Part shown: positions 25,449-33,828 of the stretch, piece after piece
Layout of the letters: each line of letters opens with the position of its first letter
Position numbering within the stretch: the first letter of the stretch is position 1
Source: Clostridiales bacterium
Lineage (GTDB): Bacteria; Bacillota; Clostridia; Christensenellales; Pumilibacteraceae
Length of the DNA stretch: 33,828 bases
Assembly: GCA_022508405.1 (NCBI GenBank)
Contig: JAFLVI010000013.1
Coordinates: forward strand, 1-33,828
Direction: 5' to 3'
The notes under the pieces: model-generated
Databases searched by the model: none
What the model saw: only the letters and a program-made list of their open reading frames with translations
Told to the model about the DNA's origin: nothing
Program-made: the position numbers and the translations under genes

Positions 25449-26338
25449 AAGCGCTTGCTATTGTAGGGTGTACCGCAGTTGGCAAATCAGATACCGCGAT
25501 TAAACTTGCCAAACGATTTGACGGCGAGATTATCGGCGCCGATTCAATGCAGATTTACCGTGGTTTTAATATCGGCACAGGAAAGCTTTCTGCTGCCGAG
25601 TGCGATGGCGTAGTGCACAAAATGATAGACATTGCAGACGGAGACTGCGATTTTTCGGTCGGTGAATACGTTAAAATCGCAAAAAAAGAAATTGAGCGCA
25701 CATATAGCAACGGCAAACTGCCTATAATCGTCGGGGGGACCGGTCTTTATGTTTATTCTTTGCTATCCGGCTGTAATTTTGCCGATGCGCCAAAGGACGA
25801 TAATATCAGACGTTTGCTAAAGCTGGTTGCACATTTTTTCGGTTCGAAGGTTTTACACGTCATGCTTAGCGGCATAGACGAGCAGTCTGCCGCAAAGATC
25901 TCCTGTAACGATTGTAAGCGTGTAATACGCGCGCTGGAAATATTCTGTCTGCGCGGGCAAACCAAAACAGAGACGGTATCTCGGCAAGAAACACCTTATG
26001 ATGATTTAACAATAGTTCTCACACTGCCGCGCGATATTTTGTACGACAGAATCAACAAGCGCGTTCACCGCATGTTTGACGACGGTCTATTACAAGAAGT
26101 AAAATCGCTTTTGCAGTATAAAAATTGCACTTCCATGCAGGCGTTGGGCTACAAGCAGATCGCCGCAGATATAGATGCGCTGCGAGAGCAGATGGAGCAG
26201 ATTACCGCGCAAAAAACGCGCAACTACGCAAAGCGACAAATGACGTATTTTAATAATATGAAGTTGAACAAAGTTTTTATCGATGCGCGGGATTACGGTA
26301 GTATTGTTGCCGTAGTGGAAAATTTTTTGGAGAAGTGA
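25427..26338 (+). CDS. miaA: tRNA dimethylallyltransferase MiaA
   Basis: MiaA transfers a dimethylallyl group from DMAPP to A37 of tRNAs reading U-starting codons. The 303-residue protein has the P-loop GCTAVGKS (14-21), the conserved GADSMQIYRGFNIGT segment, KMIDI and a C-terminal NYAKRQMTYF block that touches tRNA. I chose GTG 25427 because AAGGAG (25413-25418) lies 8 bases upstream; a TTG at 25373 has no ribosome binding site. It overlaps the end of mutL by 22 bases. In many Clostridia hfq follows miaA; here ynbB follows directly. Confidence 0.95.
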   Translation: MVQAHRIKALAIVGCTAVGKSDTAIKLAKRFDGEIIGADSMQIYRGFNIGTGKLSAAECDGVVHKMIDIADGDCDFSVGEYVKIAKKEIERTYSNGKLPIIVGGTGLYVYSLLSGCNFADAPKDDNIRRLLKLVAHFFGSKVLHVMLSGIDEQSAAKISCNDCKRVIRALEIFCLRGQTKTETVSRQETPYDDLTIVLTLPRDILYDRINKRVHRMFDDGLLQEVKSLLQYKNCTSMQALGYKQIAADIDALREQMEQITAQKTRNYAKRQMTYFNNMKLNKVFIDARDYGSIVAVVENFLEK

Positions 26339-26340
26339 TT

Positions 26341-27546
26341 ATGCATAAGCTAATTGAAAATGCTTTATACAGTTTATCAGACAGCTTTAAACGAGTTGAC
26401 GGTATTGCGCTGGAAAACCAAAAAAAAGTTTTGGATGCATTTATAAAAAACAGAATCGCACTAAGACACTTTGCGCCGACGTCGGGATACGGCTATGACG
26501 ATGTGGGGCGCGATACTCTTAATAAGCTTTTTGCCGATGTGTTCGGCACGGAAGATGCTATTGTGTCGCCGCATATTGCATCCGGCACGCACGCCCTTAC
26601 TATTGCTTTGTTCGGTTTATTGCGTCCCAATCAGACGCTTTTAGTAGCAACAGGAAAACCGTACGACACTCTTAACGACGTTATTTTCGGTGAAAATATA
26701 GGGTCTTTAAGCGACTTTTGCGTCAACTGCGTAATTGTGCAGCTTAAAGACGGTTTGCCCGATTTAGCGGCAATTAAAGCCAAAATAAGCGAAGTAAAGC
26801 CGAGTGTTGTTGCATTGCAGCGCTCGCGCGGATATGATATGCGCCCCGCATTGTCCGTCAGGCAAATACATGAAATAACGGAAATAGCAAAACAGTCCGG
26901 CTGTACCGTAATGGTGGACAACTGTTACGGCGAGTTTACGGAACCAATCGAGCCGACTTTTGCGGACGTAATAGTCGGTTCACTCATTAAAAACGCCGGT
27001 GGCGGTATTGCTCCTACGGGTGGGTATATTTGCGGTCGGACAAACGCTATCAAGCAAATAGAAGGGAGATTCACTTCGCCTTCAATAGGCAGGGAAGTCG
27101 GGTCATATGCGGGTGACTACCGTCTTTTTTATCAAGGTTTGTTTTTGGCGCCTCATATCACCGCACAGAGCATAAAAACGGCACTGTTGTTTTCCCAAGT
27201 CTTTTCTGAGCTCGGATATAAAACCATGCCAAATCCGACTGATACTGTGGACGACATAATTTGTTCGATAAACTTTAACGATGAACAAAAGCTGATAGAT
27301 TTTTGTAAAACCGTGCAGTCGGTTTCTCCTGTAGACAGCTTTGCGTCGCCCGAACCTTGGGATATGCCTGGGTATAATGATAAAGTGATTATGGCCGCCG
27401 GTGCATTTGTTCAAGGATCGTCTATCGAGCTGTCTTGCGACGCGCCTATTCGTCCGCCGTATACCGCATATTTTCAGGGTGGGCTCACTTTTGAACACGG
27501 TATATTGGCATTAGAAGCTTGCTTGCGGTCTCTGGGTATAAATTAA
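26341..27546 (+). CDS. ynbB: Methionine gamma-lyase-family PLP protein (YnbB / aluminium-resistance family)
   Basis: A fold-type I PLP enzyme of the PF06838 family, found next to miaA/hfq in many Firmicutes. The 401-residue protein has SGTHA (81-85) for phosphate binding, the VDNCYGE aspartate (D193) for the PLP nitrogen, and the Schiff-base lysine K217 in GSLIKNAGGGIAPTGGYICG. Family names refer to methionine gamma-lyase similarity and aluminium resistance, but the true substrate is not settled. GGAG at 26329-26332 favours ATG 26341 over GTG 26335, which would overlap miaA. A hairpin terminator follows about 30 bases after the stop. Confidence 0.92.
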   Translation: MHKLIENALYSLSDSFKRVDGIALENQKKVLDAFIKNRIALRHFAPTSGYGYDDVGRDTLNKLFADVFGTEDAIVSPHIASGTHALTIALFGLLRPNQTLLVATGKPYDTLNDVIFGENIGSLSDFCVNCVIVQLKDGLPDLAAIKAKISEVKPSVVALQRSRGYDMRPALSVRQIHEITEIAKQSGCTVMVDNCYGEFTEPIEPTFADVIVGSLIKNAGGGIAPTGGYICGRTNAIKQIEGRFTSPSIGREVGSYAGDYRLFYQGLFLAPHITAQSIKTALLFSQVFSELGYKTMPNPTDTVDDIICSINFNDEQKLIDFCKTVQSVSPVDSFASPEPWDMPGYNDKVIMAAGAFVQGSSIELSCDAPIRPPYTAYFQGGLTFEHGILALEACLRSLGIN

Positions 27547-28905
<1,359 letters not shown>

Positions 28906-28943
28906 AATTGTTTGGCAAAACCAAAAAGAGTTAAATCATAGTA

Positions 28944-28972
28944 TTGCACAATAATAAAATATGTGTTATAAT
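28944..28972 (+). promoter_or_regulatory. Promoter of the HIT / two-component / cysteine desulfurase operon
   Basis: TTGCAC (28944-28949), 17 bases, then TGT-TATAAT (28964-28972), an extended -10. All downstream genes to the window end are tightly spaced and on this strand. A 6-bp hairpin TACCGA/TCGGTA (28980-28985 with 28993-28998) would lie at the 5' end of the message and might protect it. Confidence 0.75.
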
Positions 28973-29036
28973 AATTCCGTACCGATATTTATTCGGTATT
29001 GTTTGTTGTTAAAAATTTATATAAAATGAGGTAAAT

Positions 29037-29384
29037 GTGGAAGATTGCATTTTTTGTAAAATAATAAAGGGCGAGATCCCCGCAAAAAAGTTTTACGAGG
29101 ACGAGCTTATGATCATTATCGCCGATATCGCACCCAAAGCGAAAAAACATTATTTAGCTATTCCCAAAAAGCACTTTAAGTTTTTTTCCGAAATGACGGA
29201 AGAAGACTCGGTTATGCTTGGCAAATGCATTAAAAAGGTGAGTGAACTCGCGCCTTCGTTTGGGCTTGAAGGCGGATTCCGTTTTGTTGTCAATCAAGGC
29301 GATGACGCTATCCAAACCGTCCCGCACCTTCATATGCACCTTTTAGGCGGCCAAAAATTATCCGAACCCGATTACAATAAGTAA
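29037..29384 (+). CDS. HIT-family nucleotide-binding hydrolase
   Basis: HIT proteins hydrolyse nucleoside phosphoramidates and dinucleotides. The 115-residue protein has the N-terminal CIFCKIIKGEIPAKKFYEDE block and the histidine triad PHLHMHLLGG (H97, H99, H101). Length is typical. The start is GTG 29037 with GAGGT at 29028-29032 just ahead; the overlapping ATG at 29035 is out of frame. It is the first gene of the operon running to the window end, three bases before the next gene. Confidence 0.95.
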   Translation: MEDCIFCKIIKGEIPAKKFYEDELMIIIADIAPKAKKHYLAIPKKHFKFFSEMTEEDSVMLGKCIKKVSELAPSFGLEGGFRFVVNQGDDAIQTVPHLHMHLLGGQKLSEPDYNK

Positions 29385-29387
29385 ATC

Positions 29388-29957
29388 ATGTCCGTAAGCG
29401 CACGAAAGAAGCAGGCTAAAGTTCAAACCGAACCGGATACATTTGCCGAAAATATTTTGAGGTCGCGTATCGGCTTATCTTCTGTAGGCGACATTCTTAA
29501 CCGTAACAGCGCGGTTTATACGCCGGAAGAGCGTTGCAAAAAGGTCACATCGGCATTCAGGCGAGAAAGCTCGGTTATTTTAGACTTAGGCAGTCCGCTT
29601 TATTCGCTGAATGGAGCGCTTCGTCAGGAAGAGATAAAGACGTACATAATAAAAGCATTGTTATTTATCGGCACGCCACCCACAGGAAACGGACTTGCTG
29701 TACTTGCCAGATTGACCGAGATACTTTGCTTACATCCTGAACTCGATTTGGAATATGTAATTGAGGACTTTGCAAAAACTCATTATTCAACCGTAGATGC
29801 GGTCACGCGTATTATAGAAAAGTACTTCAACATTTACGACAACGTTTTTTGTGAAAGAGTTATGCTTTTAACCGAATCTCATCCATTTACGGCAAAGGAC
29901 GTGCTTTGCGATTTAAGCGTATTTGTCAGAGCAAAATATTTGGAAGCGGGACGATAA
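29388..29957 (+). CDS. Unrecognised protein with possible Spo0A C-terminal-like domain (copy 1)
   Basis: The 189-residue protein has no confident family. Residues 1-60 are basic and probably flexible. Residues about 85-185 resemble, in order and spacing, the Spo0A C-terminal DNA-binding domain: LLFIGTPPTGNGLAVLARL compares with the GIP..xKGYxYLxxAI opening; YVIEDFAKTHYSTVDAVTRIIEKYF compares with the LYPxIAKKYxTTxSRVERAIRHAIE recognition region; HPFTAKDVLCDLSVFVR compares with the PTNSEFIAxxADxLR end. There is no receiver domain and the key Arg/Glu residues of true Spo0A are mostly absent, so DNA binding is uncertain. The next gene has the same pattern. No strong Shine-Dalgarno; stop overlaps the next start (TAATG). 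Confidence 0.8.
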   Translation: MSVSARKKQAKVQTEPDTFAENILRSRIGLSSVGDILNRNSAVYTPEERCKKVTSAFRRESSVILDLGSPLYSLNGALRQEEIKTYIIKALLFIGTPPTGNGLAVLARLTEILCLHPELDLEYVIEDFAKTHYSTVDAVTRIIEKYFNIYDNVFCERVMLLTESHPFTAKDVLCDLSVFVRAKYLEAGR

Positions 29958-30484
29958 TGCACGATATTTCGGACAATATTTATTTAACCAATAGAGATAA
30001 TCCGCTCAAAAGCTATACCTTAGACAGGTTTTTGCACAACGAGTTGGCAATAGAACGTGCCGCAAGCATGAATGACGTTCGACTCGGAATCTACAACATT
30101 TTACTTTCACACGGATTTCATCTTCAACTCAACGGTTGCAACTTTCTATCGTCACTTGCGGCGCGGTACATAGTAAAAAGTGACTACAACGAGAAAAAAG
30201 CTATTTCCGATATTGCTGTTTCCAACGGGACCGACGAAGAATTTGTTGTTGGCTGTATCAACGGAAGTATAATCCGCAATAAGGATTTTATCCCAACAGC
30301 TCGAAAGACTCTCGGCGTAGAAATCCCGTATGAAAAAACCGGTATAACCGATGTGGTGACTATAATCGGCGCTTTATTTAAAGTCTATTACAACTACACG
30401 GTTGATACCGAACATTTCGAGGAAGACGATATTCCGGCAATCAATTTCAGTAGGGCGATATTGAATCATGGAAAAAAAGGATAG
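29957..30484 (+). CDS. Unrecognised protein with possible Spo0A C-terminal-like domain (copy 2)
   Basis: The 175-residue protein begins MHDISDNIYLTN; I chose ATG 29957, which overlaps the previous stop, over an in-frame start at 29906 inside the upstream gene. Residues about 44-147 repeat the layout of its neighbour: ILLSHGFHLQLNGCNFLSSLAARYI, then a helix-turn-helix-like AISDIAVSNGTDEEFVVGCINGSI, then TDVVTIIGALFKVYYNY. These follow the three Spo0A-C blocks in order. An acidic segment (EHFEEDD) and a basic C-terminus follow. No receiver domain, signal peptide or membrane helix is seen. Its end overlaps the response regulator gene by 17 bases, pointing to a shared role. Divergence from copy 1 is large, so duplication would be old. 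Confidence 0.8.
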   Translation: MHDISDNIYLTNRDNPLKSYTLDRFLHNELAIERAASMNDVRLGIYNILLSHGFHLQLNGCNFLSSLAARYIVKSDYNEKKAISDIAVSNGTDEEFVVGCINGSIIRNKDFIPTARKTLGVEIPYEKTGITDVVTIIGALFKVYYNYTVDTEHFEEDDIPAINFSRAILNHGKKG

Positions 30485-31157
30485 AAAAAACAAAATTTTA
30501 ATAGTGGATGACGACGAAAACATCTGTCAGTTATTGGAACTGTATCTACGTCGTGACGGGTTTGACGCCGATATTTGTTACGATGGCAGTACTGCGCTTT
30601 CCAAACTGTCTTCCGATACTTACGATGCTGCCGTGTTGGATGTAATGATGCCAGGTCTTGACGGATTCGAAGTACTTTCGGAGCTTCGTAAATTCAGCGA
30701 TTTGCCTGTAATTATGCTTTCGGCACGCGGGGAGCCGACTGACAGAATTTCCGGTTTGGATCGAGGCGCGGACGATTACATAACCAAGCCGTTTGAGCCG
30801 CAGGAGCTAATTGCGCGCATTCGCGCTGTTTTGCGCAGATTCAAGCCGTCAGAAGATACTAAAAGCGTTACTTTGTTCAACCTTAACGTTAATCTAAGTG
30901 ACTTTAGCGTTACGTTAAACGGCGAAAAGATCGATATGCCTCCAAAGGAAATCGAGCTGCTTTATATGCTTGCAAAAACACCTATGCATGTTTTTACGCG
31001 CGATGAATTGTTAAAATCCATTTGGGGACAAGGGTATACCGGTGACTCACGTACTGTTGATGTACACATAAAACGCGTTCGCGAAAAACTGGGCGACAAT
31101 CCGCACTGGCAGCTTACAACAGTTTGGGGCGTTGGCTACAAAATAGAAGTATTTTAG
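30468..31157 (+). CDS. OmpR/PhoB-family response regulator
   Basis: The 229-residue protein has an intact receiver domain with the acidic pair in IVDDDE, phospho-acceptor D58 (AVLDVMMPG), the switch Ser in MLSAR and K108 in ITKPF. A winged-helix DNA-binding domain covers about 130-228, ending LTTVWGVGYKIE, the usual OmpR-family close. It should be phosphorylated by the kinase encoded nine bases downstream and bind direct-repeat sites near target promoters. Target genes cannot be told from the sequence. The start overlaps the upstream Spo0A-C-like gene by 17 bases. Confidence 0.96.
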   Translation: MEKKDRKNKILIVDDDENICQLLELYLRRDGFDADICYDGSTALSKLSSDTYDAAVLDVMMPGLDGFEVLSELRKFSDLPVIMLSARGEPTDRISGLDRGADDYITKPFEPQELIARIRAVLRRFKPSEDTKSVTLFNLNVNLSDFSVTLNGEKIDMPPKEIELLYMLAKTPMHVFTRDELLKSIWGQGYTGDSRTVDVHIKRVREKLGDNPHWQLTTVWGVGYKIEVF

Positions 31158-31165
31158 GTACTATT

Positions 31166-32281
31166 GTGTCTGAAAAAAGGTTTTCCGCAAAAAGGTTTTT
31201 CAAATCTTATATTTTCAGGATATCCGTGATTTTTTTGATTGAATTTTCTACGGCGTTTTTTCCTATGCTGTTTGCTTACCCGCAAGCGGAAAGCGATCAG
31301 CAAAAAATTATAATAGTACTAATCGTTTTTCTATGCGTGTTTGAAATTATAGCTTATGTCTTAATTTCGCATTATTTGGTTTACGGCAAAATACGCAATG
31401 CCACGGAAATGTTGAACAAAATGGCAAGCGGCGGTGGCCTTTCCAAAACCCACAGTATTACTATAGACAACACTGCGGACGAACTTAATAGTGCTGTAAA
31501 CATAACGTCCGACGAATACGCGCGACTTGCTTTGGTTCGCAAAACGTTTGTTGCCAACGCGTCTCACGAGCTACGTTCTCCGCTTACATCGGTTCAGGGC
31601 TTTTTGCAGGCGGTTTTGGACGGCACGGCAAACGATAAAGACAAGGAAAAGTATCTTAAAATCGCCTTAAGCGAAACAAAAAGATTAAATGCTTTAATTA
31701 CATCGATGCTTGATCTTTCAAGATTGGACTCCGGCAAAAATCCGCTTTCCCGTACAAAGTTCGATATTAACAACATTATCAACGAAACCGTGTCAAAATT
31801 CGAACCCGCGCTTATAAAAAAGACGCTACAGGTAAACGTTGAATTTGCGCGAGATATATGTTATGTTTTTGCCGATAAAGATAAGATAATACAAGTGGTA
31901 ACTAATCTTTTGGATAATGCAATCAAGTATTCGCCTGCGTATTCCCGAATTATTATTACTACCGGTATTCACGAAAATAAAGTGTATGTAACGATTCGAG
32001 ATTTCGGTTACGGCATAAGCAAAAAGGACCAGATGCTAATTTGGGATACTTTTTATATGTCCGATAAATCGCGGTCTCCGGTCAAGACAAAAGGGTCTGG
32101 ACTGGGGCTGTCTATAGTAAAAAAAATCATAGACGAACACGGGGAAGTAGTTTGGGTGGAAAGCAGTCGCGGTGCCGGCGCAACATTTATTTTTACGCTC
32201 ACGCTTTTTGATGCGGCCAAACATACATCCGATGTGGGAAAAATAATACAATCATCAGAAAAAGGCGGTTCGGAAAAGTAA
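31166..32281 (+). CDS. Sensor histidine kinase with minimal external loop
   Basis: The 371-residue protein has two membrane helices at about residues 15-36 and 47-73 separated by only about ten residues, so it has no real sensor domain outside the cell. A short HAMP-like linker follows, then the HisKA motif ASHELRSPLTS with phospho-acceptor H134, the N box NLLDNAIKYSP, DFGYGIS (G1), the F-type region and GSGLGLSIVKKI (G2). All catalytic parts are intact. I chose GTG 31166 with TAGGT upstream; an earlier in-frame TTG lies within the regulator gene. Kinases of this shape often sense membrane state or a partner membrane protein. The next gene encodes a membrane protein, a possible partner. Confidence 0.93.
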   Translation: MSEKRFSAKRFFKSYIFRISVIFLIEFSTAFFPMLFAYPQAESDQQKIIIVLIVFLCVFEIIAYVLISHYLVYGKIRNATEMLNKMASGGGLSKTHSITIDNTADELNSAVNITSDEYARLALVRKTFVANASHELRSPLTSVQGFLQAVLDGTANDKDKEKYLKIALSETKRLNALITSMLDLSRLDSGKNPLSRTKFDINNIINETVSKFEPALIKKTLQVNVEFARDICYVFADKDKIIQVVTNLLDNAIKYSPAYSRIIITTGIHENKVYVTIRDFGYGISKKDQMLIWDTFYMSDKSRSPVKTKGSGLGLSIVKKIIDEHGEVVWVESSRGAGATFIFTLTLFDAAKHTSDVGKIIQSSEKGGSEK

Positions 32282-32998
32282 ATGGAACTATATTTTGAAC
32301 AGAATGTCACCAACAAGAATGTTGACGAACACAAAAAACGCACAAAGGCGCTTGTTATTTCAAAAACCGTATGTTTGATTTTCGGTATATTTGTTATAAC
32401 AACAAGCGGCTTGCTCGGCGATTACTTTTTTAACTTTTTTTGGATATTTTTGCTTTTTTCCGTTCCTTTTTTTGTTGCAAGCTATATTTTAGGAAGGATT
32501 AACAAGCGACATAATACCGAGTATGACTATGTTTTGGACGATGAGCTTATACGTATATCGGAAATATATTTTCGTGATCGACGCAAACTAAAGTATACAA
32601 TTCGACTTAGATTTATCGAGTCGGTCGGGGTATTCGATACCGAAGGATATAAAAAGGCGGAACGCGGCGTAAACAAAAAAATTCTCGCACTCGTAAACTA
32701 CGATGACGAACAGTCAGTCGTATATATCTGTTACAAAACAGATAAGGGAGTTCGCCAAATCATTTTTTTGGAACCTAATAGGGCTTTTATTATGTCGTTA
32801 CGACGCGCGCTATCCGCATCGGCGTTGACGGTATTTGACAAAAGTATATCCGATCTGGAGAAGCGTCTTGACAAAAAGGAGCAGGAAGAAGCTTTGTTGG
32901 CTTTGGAAAGCGACGATACAGACTATGAAGAAGACGATGTCGACGATAATACAGCGAATAACGAATCCGATGACGCGGATAATGGAGAACAAGATTAA
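32282..32998 (+). CDS. Two-helix membrane protein with PH-like middle domain and acidic tail (possibly DUF6106-like)
   Basis: The 238-residue protein has a cytosolic N-terminus, two adjoining hydrophobic helices at about residues 23-44 and 48-70, a mixed alpha-beta region at about 75-185 (YDYVLDDELIRISEIYF, strands rich in charged residues), a coiled-coil-like segment (DKSISDLEKRLDKKEQEEALLALE) and a strongly acidic Asp/Glu/Asn tail. The pattern is like the DUF6106 group of Clostridia, but I am not sure of this name. Function is unknown. It begins directly after the kinase stop, and its stop is followed at once by the cysteine desulfurase start. It could modulate the kinase. Confidence 0.85.
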   Translation: MELYFEQNVTNKNVDEHKKRTKALVISKTVCLIFGIFVITTSGLLGDYFFNFFWIFLLFSVPFFVASYILGRINKRHNTEYDYVLDDELIRISEIYFRDRRKLKYTIRLRFIESVGVFDTEGYKKAERGVNKKILALVNYDDEQSVVYICYKTDKGVRQIIFLEPNRAFIMSLRRALSASALTVFDKSISDLEKRLDKKEQEEALLALESDDTDYEEDDVDDNTANNESDDADNGEQD

Positions 32999-33828
32999 AT
33001 GATTTATTTGGATAATGCCGCAACAACAAGGGTTTTTGAAAGTGCCGTTCGCGCTGCGGAAACGGCAATGACAACCGATTACTTCAACCCGAATGCCACT
33101 TATAAAAGCGCTGTTGCGGTAAACAACGTCATAGAGCAGTCGCGTAGTATAATAGCAAACGCTTCCGGCGTGTTAAGTAATGAGATTATTTTTACTTCAG
33201 GAGCTACGGAAGCAAACAACTGGGTATTTAACTGCGGTATAAAGCATCAAAAGGGAAATATCGTTATTTCGGCGGGAGAGCATTCATCCGTATACGAAGT
33301 TGCCATGCAGCTCAAAAGCCGCGGAAAAGACGTTAGAATCGCTCCACTTTTGCCGTGCGGAACTGTGGACGAACAAGCACTTTTGGAGCTTGTAGACGTA
33401 AATACGGCGCTAGTATCGGTTATTCACGTTAACAACGAAACCGGAGCGGTAAATCCAATAAGGCAAGTTGTTGATTCTGTACGCAAAAAAGCACCTAATG
33501 CGCTTTTTCACAGTGACGGAGTACAAGGCTTTATTAAGCTTGGTATGCCTATAAGCGGACTGGGAGTCGATTATTACAGCGTCAGTGCGCATAAGATCGG
33601 TGCACCAAAGGGTATAGGTTTTTTGTATATCAAAAACGGAATTAATATTTCGCCGTATATTGTCGGGGGCGGTCAGGAGCGCGGATTACGGTCGGGCACA
33701 CAAAACACACCGTATATCGCCGCATTTGCACAAGCTGTTTCGGAATGTAAAAATCTTGACCGCAACAGAATTGCCGCATTGCGCGGTGAGCTGTGCGACT
33801 TTTTTTCGGAAAAAGGATTTAAGATAGT
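32999..33828 (+). CDS. Cysteine desulfurase (NifS/IscS type), 3'-partial
   Basis: This PLP enzyme takes sulfur from cysteine for Fe-S clusters or tRNA thiolation. The visible 276 codons include MIYLDNAATT, FTSGATEANN (PLP phosphate binding), the HSSVYE helix, NNETGAVNPI, HSDGVQG with the PLP-binding Asp, and the Schiff-base lysine K199 in SVSAHKIGAPKG. GGQERGLRSGTQNTP matches the family RSGT motif. The catalytic Cys loop lies at or beyond the window end. GGAG at 32984-32987 is 11 bases before ATG 32999. In Clostridia such a gene is often followed by thiI, which cannot be checked here. Confidence 0.96.
   Translation, partial: MIYLDNAATTRVFESAVRAAETAMTTDYFNPNATYKSAVAVNNVIEQSRSIIANASGVLSNEIIFTSGATEANNWVFNCGIKHQKGNIVISAGEHSSVYEVAMQLKSRGKDVRIAPLLPCGTVDEQALLELVDVNTALVSVIHVNNETGAVNPIRQVVDSVRKKAPNALFHSDGVQGFIKLGMPISGLGVDYYSVSAHKIGAPKGIGFLYIKNGINISPYIVGGGQERGLRSGTQNTPYIAAFAQAVSECKNLDRNRIAALRGELCDFFSEKGFKI

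Overview
The window is a dense, almost entirely plus-strand stretch of the chromosome of a low-to-mid GC Bacillota bacterium, most likely an anaerobic, uncultured-type member of class Clostridia. The evidence is gene content and order: an ispH-S1 fusion, yajC / TIGR04086 membrane protein / scfA / scfB / secD / secF / recJ / rel / MBL / hemZ, then miaB / mutS / mutL / miaA / ynbB, a YtxC-type sporulation protein, Shine-Dalgarno-led genes with TTGATT/TATAAT promoters, and TGA used as a normal stop. Three radical-SAM enzymes (ScfB, HemZ, MiaB) fit anaerobic life. No CRISPR array, insertion sequence, prophage or rRNA was seen. A species cannot be named.

Layout. 1-5.1 kb: the end of an IspH-S1 fusion gene, an unrecognised zinc-ribbon/TPR-like protein, an M19 dipeptidase and purB, closed by a bidirectional terminator. 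5.1-6.5 kb: the only minus-strand block, with a promoter, tRNA-Val(UAC), tRNA-Cys(GCA), tRNA-Leu(UAA) and then an NAD-dependent epimerase-like gene. 6.6-13.2 kb: ytxC-like gene, then yajC, a TIGR04086-type membrane protein, the ranthipeptide pair scfA-scfB, and secD-secF, ending in a strong terminator. Four of these units have well-formed features: a yajC promoter with a palindrome over its -10 box, a scfA promoter, a secD promoter, and a terminator that carries the ribosome binding site of the TIGR04086-type gene.

13.2-28.9 kb: a long housekeeping run of recJ, bifunctional rel, an MBL hydrolase, hemZ, miaB, mutS, mutL, miaA, ynbB and eno. Most junctions overlap by 1-22 bases, which implies translational coupling. 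28.9-33.8 kb: a promoter followed by a tight operon of a HIT protein, two small proteins that both resemble the Spo0A C-terminal DNA-binding domain without a receiver, an OmpR-family response regulator, a histidine kinase with almost no external loop, a two-helix membrane protein with an acidic tail, and a cysteine desulfurase cut by the window end.

How the genes connect. IspH supplies dimethylallyl diphosphate, MiaA attaches it to A37 of tRNA, and MiaB methylthiolates the product; the cysteine desulfurase can feed sulfur to tRNA thiolation and Fe-S clusters. YajC-SecD-SecF assist Sec export. MutS-MutL and RecJ do mismatch repair and recombination. The most unusual signals are the tandem Spo0A-C-like proteins beside a two-component system, and two places (8061-8102 and 27576-27618) where an intrinsic terminator contains the Shine-Dalgarno sequence of the next gene.
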